Part shown: piece after piece, positions 38,814 to 47,700 of the stretch
Numbering within the stretch: position 1 is the first letter of the stretch
Layout of the letters: every line of letters starts with the position of its first letter
Assembly (NCBI GenBank): GCA_002215675.1
Contig: NGFH01000001.1
Coordinates: forward strand, 1 to 64,000
DNA: 64,000 nt
Reading direction: 5' to 3'
Source of the DNA: Bacteroidetes bacterium 2013_40CM_41_45
GTDB lineage: Bacteria; Bacteroidota; Bacteroidia; AKYH767-A; 2013-40CM-41-45
Notes under the pieces: generated by a model
The model's database searches: none
What the model was told of the DNA's origin: nothing
Seen by the model: only the letters and a program-made list of their open reading frames with translations
Made by a program: the position numbers and the translations under genes

Positions 38814-38841
38814 GAGTGATGATTGATGAATGATGAATTGC
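38814..38841 (+). repeat. Heptamer array gagtgat gattgat gaatgat gaattgc
   Basis: Period 7, 6 nt after the glyS stop codon. Confidence 0.75.
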
Positions 38842-38860
38842 TTGCGTTGCGAGATTGAAC

Positions 38861-38900
38861 GGATTCCTCATTCCGAGCGAACCCAGTGAGCGAGGAATCC
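38861..38900. repeat. Hairpin GGATTCCTC..GAGGAATCC
   Basis: Perfect 9-bp stem between convergent glyS and the methyltransferase gene. Confidence 0.8.
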
Positions 38901-38932
38901 CTCAAATTACCTTACAGAATATTATGAGCACA

Positions 38933-39691
38933 CTATTTTTCACCCCTAAAAATTATTTCCTCCCTATCCAGTTGATGCAACTTTATTTTTTCTTCGCCTA
39001 AATTTTTTGCATATTTAATTTCTTCAACTTTAAATCCGGCTTGCTGAAGTCGCGAGACAAAATCTCTTCTTCCGTAATACCGTACATGGTCCTCCTGTCC
39101 GAAAAGTTTTTTGCGCTCTTGGGGATTTGTGACTGAAGCATCTTCCAGCGTGTCATTTTCTGAAAACGGAACCTGGAGTAAAGCCACTCCTCCAGTTTTC
39201 AGAACACGAAATAATTCCTGCATCGCTTTTTTGTCATCTTCAACATGCTCCAGCACGTGGTAGCAGATAATGAGGTCGAAATAATTTTCCCCGAAGGGTA
39301 GCTGCGTTATATCAAAACGGTTTTTGATGAGGGGATTAAAAATATCGGTAGGATGATATTCTATATTTTTCATCGCCTGCAATTTTTTCCTGATTGCAGA
39401 CGAAGGAGAAAAATGAAGCACGCGAAAATTATTTTTCTCCCTGATTTTTATTTCGTTAACCAAGTAAAGCCATAAAAGGCGTTTGCGTTCTATGCTGCCG
39501 CAACGTGGGCAGAGATGGCTTTCTCCATTGTGTACAGGGATAAATTTGCTTGCATGAAATCCGCAAACGGGACATTGATACTTATTACCCGAATAAAAAA
39601 CAGAAATTAATTTCCGCAGAAACGGTTCTGACCGAAAGAAAAAATCTTTCGGCAAAATAGCTTTAGCAAAAGATTTCAGGAAAGAATACAC
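38933..39691 (-). CDS. Class I SAM-dependent methyltransferase with N-terminal zinc-ribbon-like motif
   Basis: 252 aa. CPVCGFHASKFIPVHNGESHLCPRCGS; LIICYHVLEHVEDDKKAMQELFRVLKTGGVALLQVP. Confidence 0.85.
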   Translation of the reverse strand: MYSFLKSFAKAILPKDFFFRSEPFLRKLISVFYSGNKYQCPVCGFHASKFIPVHNGESHLCPRCGSIERKRLLWLYLVNEIKIREKNNFRVLHFSPSSAIRKKLQAMKNIEYHPTDIFNPLIKNRFDITQLPFGENYFDLIICYHVLEHVEDDKKAMQELFRVLKTGGVALLQVPFSENDTLEDASVTNPQERKKLFGQEDHVRYYGRRDFVSRLQQAGFKVEEIKYAKNLGEEKIKLHQLDREEIIFRGEK

Positions 39692-39759
39692 GCAGCTAAC
39701 TTATGAAAAGTTGTATACGTGTGCCTCTCCGTCAGTTGACGGAAGGGATGGGAGGGGTG

Positions 39760-39945
39760 TTACTTTTTTTCGTCCTCGGGTTTTTCAATTCCTTTGGAAG
39801 CATCCTTAAATTCACGGATGCCCTTGCCAAGTCCGCGGGCAAGTTCAGGAATTTTCTTTCCGCCAAAGAGCAACAGCAGCGCAATAACGATGAGTATCAT
39901 TTCCTGCGTTCCAAACACTCCAAGCAATATGTTCAGGGTTGTCAT
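39760..39945 (-). CDS. tatA: Sec-independent protein translocase TatA/TatE family
   Basis: 61 aa. LIVIALLLLFGGKKIPELARGLGKGIREFKDA. Confidence 0.93.
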   Translation of the reverse strand: MTTLNILLGVFGTQEMILIVIALLLLFGGKKIPELARGLGKGIREFKDASKGIEKPEDEKK

Positions 39946-40025
39946 GTTTTAAAATTTTTACCAAAATTATGGCTTTTGTTCGATACACGAAAATAAACTT
40001 CGTTTAATCCTTTTTCATGAAGATT

Positions 40026-41567
40026 TTACCGGAATGTATCTGCAGAATTTACAATAGAGACCGACTTTACGTTTAAAGGGTAATTTTCAATTGATTTATC
40101 CTCTTCCAAAACCTCTTTCGGCAGAGCTGATTTCAGCACGTTTGAATAACTCATAGGTGAGGCAAGGTTGCTCTTGAGACTTTTTGCAAGCGGTTCGGCT
40201 TCGGTTTTATCAGTAACGATGGTAACACACATATTTTTTGTCTGCCAGTATTTTTTCATGGCATTGTTTACATCATCAAGAGTAACTTTTGCGAGAAGCG
40301 CATCCAGCTCACTGAGATAATTTTTGCGCCCGTAAAATTTAGAGTCCATTAAAAAGCCGAGTTGTTTTTGAGGAGTTTGTGCATAGAGTTTGCAGTAGCT
40401 GCGTAAAAATGTACGGGTCAGCTCAAAGTCTTCTTTCGTCATTCCATCATTGATGAGCTTATCCATTTCGTGTATTGCCATGCGTAGTGCAAAATGAGCA
40501 TGTCCTACATTAATCTTTCCCAGTTCCGGATACTGCGCCTTGAGTCCTTTTGCGGTTTGCACAGGACGAATCCAAATGGAAAAATAATTTGACCAGCGGG
40601 GAACTCCGGTCACAGGAAGCATATTTGAGCCGCCATTATCATACCATTCAATGTAGCTGTAATCGCCATAATTCATTGAACGGGCTTCACGGATTTTCTG
40701 ATAAAGGTGCGAATATGATTTGCGGTGCTCGCCCAGCCATGAATTGGCAACCATTAGCGCAGCAAATTCATCATTGCTGCGGGTAATATCCATTGGGAAG
40801 CCGGTAAATATTGCCGAACCTAATGCATTGTCTTTTGCAACGATTTCAACCTGGATTCCATCGGGCATTGCAGCTTTTCCTGCTAAAGGAAGTACAACCG
40901 CCGTGTTAGATAATTGGTTGACATCCGCTTTCAGCGTGTTCAGGAATTCGGGGGTGTAGTTTCCGGCAATGCCAATCATAACGTTGCCGCGGGTGAAATA
41001 ATTTTTGTAGTGATTTTTCACATCGTCAAGCGTAATGTTCTTTACACCTTCAGAAGTTCCTTCTACCATGTGCTGGTAATTGGTTCCCTTAAAAAGAAAA
41101 TCTTCCAATGCCTTCTTGCTGTATTCTTCATCGGATGAAGAACGAATCACCTGGTCAACATAATTCTGCTGGTTTGATTTTACACGCTTAAAGTCCTCCT
41201 CCGTAAAAGAAGGCGTCAGCATCAACCCTTTTACAATTTCATAAAAGGGGGTGAGAAAATCTTTATGCACGATAAAAGTAAAAACAGAAACTTCCTTATC
41301 GACCGAACTGCCGAACTCTGCAGCCCATGGATATACTTTGTCTTTGATTTGAGTGCTCGTCAAATCTTTTGTTCCTCCTTCAGTAATGAGTGAAGCTGTT
41401 AATTCAGTAAGCCCTTCTTTTCCTTTAGGGTCGCTGATGGAGCCGTTGCGGAACATTAGCTTAATGACGATAAGATTGGAGGCCGTGGTTTTGAGCTCAA
41501 CTACTTCCTGGGCAAGCGAGACAATGCTTGACAGCAGAAGAGTTATAAAAAGAAATTTTATTTTCAT
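40026..41567 (-). CDS. M16 family peptidase, predicted non-catalytic subunit
   Basis: 513 aa. M16 fold; GLTELTASLITEGGTKDL in place of HxxEH. Confidence 0.85.
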   Translation of the reverse strand: MKIKFLFITLLLSSIVSLAQEVVELKTTASNLIVIKLMFRNGSISDPKGKEGLTELTASLITEGGTKDLTSTQIKDKVYPWAAEFGSSVDKEVSVFTFIVHKDFLTPFYEIVKGLMLTPSFTEEDFKRVKSNQQNYVDQVIRSSSDEEYSKKALEDFLFKGTNYQHMVEGTSEGVKNITLDDVKNHYKNYFTRGNVMIGIAGNYTPEFLNTLKADVNQLSNTAVVLPLAGKAAMPDGIQVEIVAKDNALGSAIFTGFPMDITRSNDEFAALMVANSWLGEHRKSYSHLYQKIREARSMNYGDYSYIEWYDNGGSNMLPVTGVPRWSNYFSIWIRPVQTAKGLKAQYPELGKINVGHAHFALRMAIHEMDKLINDGMTKEDFELTRTFLRSYCKLYAQTPQKQLGFLMDSKFYGRKNYLSELDALLAKVTLDDVNNAMKKYWQTKNMCVTIVTDKTEAEPLAKSLKSNLASPMSYSNVLKSALPKEVLEEDKSIENYPLNVKSVSIVNSADTFR

Positions 41568-41592
41568 AGATGAAACAGGTTAAAGTTGAGGA

Positions 41593-42990
41593 TTAAAGTT
41601 TGGGTTTATCAATGGGTGTGCCGCCTGCAAACGGGCTGGTTGCCTCGGGTGAAATGGTGGCTATAGTAAGGGCCATTTTATCGAAATATTTTGTTGCCGC
41701 TTTGTTAAGGTCTTCGGCAGAAACTTTTTCATACATCGCATAACACCGGTTCAAAGATTCCGGGTCACCGGTAAGCCAGGTAAAATATGCGAGATTTTCT
41801 GCAATGGCATCGGGGCTGCTCATGCCCATTGCAAAGCTGTATTTGAGGTTCGATTTGGTTTCGGTGAGAAGCATGGAATCGAGCTTTTGGGTTTTCACGG
41901 CTTCCAATGCATTCATGATTTCATCTTTTACGTACTGCATGTCGGCAGCATTTACAAGCGTGGCATTTATGCTGAACAGGTACGGGTCCCTCGTAAAGAA
42001 TGCACCTCCATTAAATCTACGCACCTTTTGCTCTTTCACTACCAGTTTTTTGTAAAGCTCAGAACGCTCGCTGAACAAAGCGTATGAAATAATATCAAGG
42101 GCAAATACATCCGTATTCGTATCGGTGTAAGCCGGGCCTTTAAAATTGAGCTGCACAACGGGAGGAAAACCAGGGTTCTGGATATGACAATACCGGGTCT
42201 GTGTTTGAGGCGGCTCGGGTGATACATTCGTCACGAAATTTCCTTTTTCCCATTTGCCGTAATACTGTTCGGCCAGTTTTTCCACATCTGCATGTTTCAC
42301 ATCTCCAATAACCAACAGGGTGGTGTATTCCGGACGGTAAAAACGTTTAAAGAATTCAAGAGAATACTGATACTGATTCGGCATATCAACAACGTCTTTA
42401 AAAAAGCCCATCGTGGTGTGCTTATATGTGTGGGAAGTAAATGCCGTGTCGTTCATCGCTTCATCAAGCGCTTCCATGGGGTTCGAAGAATTTTTTGTGT
42501 ACTCGCCTTTCACTGCGCCTGCTTCGGCTTTAAAATCACCTTCGGAATATTTTAAATTCATAAAACGGTCGCTCTCCAGCTCAAACATTTTGTCAAGCAT
42601 GGTCGCATTGCCCGTCATATGATAAACGGTGCGGTCGAGCCAGGTGTTTGCATTGGCAGATGCCCCGATAGATTTTAATACCACATCATATTTGTCTTTG
42701 GGATATTTCTCCGTGCCCCGGAACATCATGTGCTCAAAGAAGTGAGCGAAGCCGGTCTTACCCGGTTCCACTTCATCGCGCGAGCCTACACGGACCACGG
42801 CATAAAATGCGGCGATACCCGGGCTGTCGTATTCAACGGTTGCCACTTTAAGCCCATTGGGCAACTCCTTTTGATAAATGGTGTAGGGAAGAATTTTTTC
42901 TTCCACGGGTTTTTGTTTTCCGCAACTGTTCAGAAGTATTCCGAGCGATGCGATGGTTATTACTGCAAAAAGTCTTTTCATTTTATTCAT
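41593..42990 (-). CDS. M16 family zinc peptidase, catalytic subunit (lipoprotein)
   Basis: 465 aa. Lipobox LLNSCGKQ; HFFEHMMFRGTEKYP (HxxEH). Confidence 0.92.
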   Translation of the reverse strand: MNKMKRLFAVITIASLGILLNSCGKQKPVEEKILPYTIYQKELPNGLKVATVEYDSPGIAAFYAVVRVGSRDEVEPGKTGFAHFFEHMMFRGTEKYPKDKYDVVLKSIGASANANTWLDRTVYHMTGNATMLDKMFELESDRFMNLKYSEGDFKAEAGAVKGEYTKNSSNPMEALDEAMNDTAFTSHTYKHTTMGFFKDVVDMPNQYQYSLEFFKRFYRPEYTTLLVIGDVKHADVEKLAEQYYGKWEKGNFVTNVSPEPPQTQTRYCHIQNPGFPPVVQLNFKGPAYTDTNTDVFALDIISYALFSERSELYKKLVVKEQKVRRFNGGAFFTRDPYLFSINATLVNAADMQYVKDEIMNALEAVKTQKLDSMLLTETKSNLKYSFAMGMSSPDAIAENLAYFTWLTGDPESLNRCYAMYEKVSAEDLNKAATKYFDKMALTIATISPEATSPFAGGTPIDKPKL

Positions 42991-43105
42991 ATCGGATAAG
43001 ATTAGGATATCAAACGGGCGGGCAAAAATATTATTTTATTCATTCGAGCCCTTCTGTTTGGTCGAGGTAAAGAAAAGGTTGGTCGAAAATGCACATATCG
43101 GGGCA

Positions 43106-43864
43106 TTATTCGTCCTTCCATTCTTTGCCGGTAAGGTTTAGAAATACATCTTCGAGTGATGCCTTCTTGATTTCTTTTTTGCGTTCAAACCCGCTGGCTA
43201 CCAGGTGGTCTATCAGCTTATCAGGAGTGTCTATAGAAACAATGTGTCCGCTGTCTATAATGGCAACGCGGTCACAAAGGTTTTCTGCTTCGTCCATATA
43301 GTGAGTGGTAAGCACAACGGTTGCTCCTTTATCGCGGATTTCGCGAATCAATCCCCAGAGGTTTCTGCGAGCCTGCGGGTCGAGCCCGGTGGTGGGTTCA
43401 TCGAGAAAAATAATTTTGGGTTTATTGATGAGCGTTGTTGCAATAGAGAAACGCTGTTTCTGTCCTCCTGAAAGTTCCTTGTATTTCGATTTGGCTTTGT
43501 CTTCCAATCCAACCAAATGAAGCATTACTTGTGCATCGACCATTTCGTTATACAACCCGGCAAACAAATAAATCAATTCAATAAGATTCAGATTGGGATA
43601 ATAGCCTGCCGACTGTAATTGCACTCCAATGGTTTGTTTGATGCGCTGTTTATCTTTATCAATAGACATTCCGTCAACATATACTTCGCCTGAAGTTTTT
43701 TCGCGGAGGGTTTCAATGATTTCCAGCGTAGTGGTTTTGCCAGCTCCATTGGGGCCAAGCAGCCCGAAAATTTCTCCCTCGTAAACATCAAACGATATTC
43801 CTTTTACCGCCTCCAGCTCTCCGTAGCGCTTTACAAGGTTGCCGACTTTTATTATCGTGTTCAT
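43106..43864 (-). CDS. ABC transporter ATP-binding protein
   Basis: 252 aa. GPNGAGKTTT, LSGGQKQRFSIATTLI, IIFLDEPTTGLD. Confidence 0.93.
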   Translation of the reverse strand: MNTIIKVGNLVKRYGELEAVKGISFDVYEGEIFGLLGPNGAGKTTTLEIIETLREKTSGEVYVDGMSIDKDKQRIKQTIGVQLQSAGYYPNLNLIELIYLFAGLYNEMVDAQVMLHLVGLEDKAKSKYKELSGGQKQRFSIATTLINKPKIIFLDEPTTGLDPQARRNLWGLIREIRDKGATVVLTTHYMDEAENLCDRVAIIDSGHIVSIDTPDKLIDHLVASGFERKKEIKKASLEDVFLNLTGKEWKDE

Positions 43865-44080
43865 GACTAAGCCGCAAAGAAAAGAAAATTAAAGAAGGTA
43901 TTAAGCAGCGGAAGACAAAGTCGAACATTCATTAAATACTCTTCCAAACAGGGGAGGTTTTTCCCCAATACGAAGACTTATTTAATCATGAGCCCCTCAC
44001 TCCAGTCTCTTAAATTGATGGCGAATGCTTATGGAATAGATCTTGAAGAAGTGTATGTCAATGTCTAAAACTCACGGCTC

Positions 44081-44629
44081 ATGAAAAAAATTACAAAGAT
44101 TATTGCATCAGTAATTTCCGGGGCAATAATTTCTTTAGCTGTCCATGCACAGGAAAATCTTCTTTCTTCGCAAGGTAGTCCCGTTGATAAGCAGATTTAC
44201 CAGGTAGGAATTGGTGCGCGCCTCGGCAGCGGGCTTACGGTAAAGCGCTTCCTTAATCCGTCAACAGCGCTCGAGGGAATCCTTAGCTTTGGCTATAACA
44301 CTTTACTGGTTACGGGTTTATATGAAAAACATCTTGACATAACTTCTGCCCGCGGTTTAAAATGGGTTTTTGGCTTGGGAGGGCATGTCGGATTTTTCCG
44401 TTATCTCGGATATTACTACTGGGTTTATGATTTTGGCAACCGTGTTTTTTATGAAAGGTCGCGTGACGCAACGGTGGCCGTTGCAGGTACCGATTTTATA
44501 GTAGGGCTCGATTATAAATTCAGGCGCGCTCCATTTAATGTTAGTCTTGATGCTAAACCCTTCATTGATTTCTATAAAGGAGAATACTCTTATTTTGATG
44601 GCGCTTTAAGCGTCAGGTTTGCTTTTTAA
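44081..44629 (+). CDS. Hypothetical outer-membrane beta-barrel protein
   Basis: 182 aa. Signal peptide ending VHAQ; C-terminal ALSVRFAF barrel ending. Confidence 0.75.
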   Translation: MKKITKIIASVISGAIISLAVHAQENLLSSQGSPVDKQIYQVGIGARLGSGLTVKRFLNPSTALEGILSFGYNTLLVTGLYEKHLDITSARGLKWVFGLGGHVGFFRYLGYYYWVYDFGNRVFYERSRDATVAVAGTDFIVGLDYKFRRAPFNVSLDAKPFIDFYKGEYSYFDGALSVRFAF

Positions 44630-44633
44630 GCCA

Positions 44634-44665
44634 AGCTCTTTTGTTGATAACAGAAGGGCTTTTTT
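44634..44665 (+). terminator. Rho-independent terminator
   Basis: AGCTCTT-N13-AAGGGCT stem (one G-U) followed by TTTTT. Confidence 0.65.
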
Positions 44666-44793
44666 GCTTCACTGACAGAAACCTTGTCTATCATTTATTC
44701 GTTACTTTAGCATTCCTGTTTCGAAATTGTGAAAGGATAATAAGTTTGCGGGAGATATTTCGTTGCGGATTCTAAAACTAAAAGTATGTTGCT

Positions 44794-47700
44794 ATGAAAC
44801 ATGCAACAACTGTAGTTGGTCACGCGCGGCAGAAGTGGATTCTTAAATCACTCTGTGTCATTACCCTATTATCATTTCAGCAATCAAAAGCGCAAACCGT
44901 TCTCTTTCAAACCAGCTTTGAAACGGGAGACCCGGTTCCACTTTACAGCTTAACCAACGGCAGTTATCTAACAACGTCATCCACTGAACCCTATACCGGG
45001 CTTGCCCATGCAGAACTTGTTGGCGGCTGCACAGGCGGTACTTCGGGTTGCTACAGCGCTTCCATTATTACTCCAACAGCATTAAATCTCCAGGCCGGAA
45101 AATATTATGAGGTTATTGTATACGGGAAAAATATTACCGGCACATGTTCCGTCAACAATTCGCTGAAGATTAAAAAAAGTGCAACTGCCACTAATACGGC
45201 CATGGTTGCAGCGACAGGTTCAGACCAGATATTGGGAACTTCAAACCAGCTTATTGTTTATGACATCTACAGAGGTATATTTACGGTAGCTGCCAATGAA
45301 ACTAAATACATAGGAATACAAATGTCTTTTGCGGGCTCGGGCGGCTGTGCCGGCTCCGGTTGGAGGATAGATGATTTTTCTATAACGGAATATAACGGGC
45401 CTCCCTGCTCCTATTACTGTTATACTGAAGGCATATACCCCGATGCGGGCTATATTTCACAGGTCAGCTTAAATACGTTGAACCGTCCCAGCGGATTTGA
45501 CGGCTATGCCTGCACCGGCATGAGCACTATTGTTCAGCGTACGCTGTCCTATAACCTTACTGTAATACGCTTCGATCCTTCCACCTATAATTTATATACG
45601 GCAGCATGGATTGATTATAACAGGAACGGAATTTTTACCGACCCAGGCGAACAGGTTATGATACCCGCAGCAAGCACTGCGAGTGGAAATCTGACTCGTG
45701 TTCAGAACATCACTGTACCCTTAACAGCAACACTGGGAATAACCAAGATGAGAGTGATGATGAAATATAATGTCGCTCCTACAGGACCTTGCGATGGTTC
45801 TTCTCCGTATTTTGATATTGAAGATTATGACGTAGACATTCAGCAGGAACCTATCCCCATGACATTTGTCTCCTGCACCGCAACCCAGGCAAATACAACA
45901 TCGGTTAATGCAGGCGCTTACCGGCAGGAAGTTATCGGGGTACAAATTGTTACCAATGGAGAGTTAAGTCCGCTGAGTGCTACCTCATTTAATTTTGCAA
46001 CAACGGGAACCACAAACCCTGCTAATAATATTTCCTTAGCGCAGCTCTGGTCAACAGGCACAAGCAATGCATTTGCTACCACCACGCAAGTAGGTTCAAC
46101 CGTTTTAAATCCCAATGGAAACTTTTCCATTGTAACTACATTTACTCTTGCCAAAGGCACAAATTATTTCTGGCTTACGTATGACGTGCCTGCAACTGCC
46201 CCGGGCGGCAATGTAATTGATGCATGGTGCAATTCTCTTACGGTGACTACGTTGAGAACGCCAACAGTTGCCAATCCTGCCGGCTGCAGAGCTATCATTG
46301 CAGCTACACCTATGGTGTACGTATCATCCACTACAAAACAAAATATATCTCCGGTCGCTATCGGGGATGCAAACCAGCAAATCATAGGGGTTGAGATTGC
46401 AGCGAATGGGGCTCTGAATCCTTTGTCTGCAACAAGCTTTACTTTTAATACTGCCGGAACAGGCGGAACAGTTACTAACCAAATTCAGAATGCCAAATTA
46501 TTTTTTACAGGAACCTCTTCTTTGTTTTCATGCGCAAACCAGGTCGGCAGTACCATAGCAGCACCGAACGGGGCATTTACCATTACTCCTTCTGCGGCAC
46601 AGGGAACTTTATTCAATGGAACTAATTATTTCTGGCTCAGCTATGATATTAAACCAACTGCAGTGTGCGCCTTAAATGCAGACGCCCAATGCAATTCTAT
46701 TACCATTGGAGGAACACCCTATACTCCTATTGTCACCGCTCCGCCTGGAGGAAGGCCGATTAACTGCGGAGTACCTTATTTCTCGCAGGGAAATTTGGTA
46801 ATGAATAATCTCTCCTCGTGGAATTCGCAACGCAACGGAAGTGGTTCTGCTCCTGCATCCTTTGCAGCGGGAAATGATTTCTATGTTCAGAACGGGCACA
46901 ACATGACCACTGCAGCCGATTTTGCCATTCCTAACCTGTATGTTGAAAGCGGAGGATACGTAACGGCAACCAACCTGCTTACCATGACCAATTTCAGGAT
47001 TTATTCTTACGGGATATTTGAACAAATTGCTGTAGCTCCCAATGCAAATTTCATCTCCAACTTTTGGATAGACGATAGCGGGACATGGATTCATAACAAT
47101 ACAGGCTGGCTGCCGGGAATTAATCGCTACTTCACAGCGAAGTCAATTCAGTGGTTCAAGCAAGTTGGCGGAGGAACTTTCCCCGTCAATACTGCCTGGG
47201 GAAATGTGATTATGGATATTGCAACCAACGGGAACTTTGTTATTAATGCCGGCTCTATCATTACGGTGCAGGGTAATTGGGAATGGAGAAAAACCGGCGC
47301 AAACAACTGGCTTGGAATAGCAGCGAGTAATACCCCAATCACTATTGGAGGCGACCTGATTTTTTCAGGGGGCAAGCTACGCGGAGCGTATGATACAACT
47401 GCTGCCGGAAATCAACCTGTAAATATTATCATCAATGTAGGCGGTAACTTAATCATGTCAGGAGGGACGCTCGAGGATTACGTGAGAGGAAATATTACGT
47501 CTTCCAGCTCTACGCTCAATCTCAAAGGCAACATTGAAATAACCGGAGGTACCTGGAATTATGTAAGAGCGACAAGCGGGCTTTCGCAAATCAACATCAT
47601 GAATGGAATTCTTTCTGCAACCTGGAAACAAACAGGCGGTAACATTACACTGAGTAATACCAATATTAAAAATTCTCCTCCCGGAAAAACACTTACACTC

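Noticed and set aside
43988-44068. 26-aa ORF MSPSLQSLKLMANAYGIDLEEVYVNV
   Set aside because: Too short to support without conservation or ribosome-profiling data.
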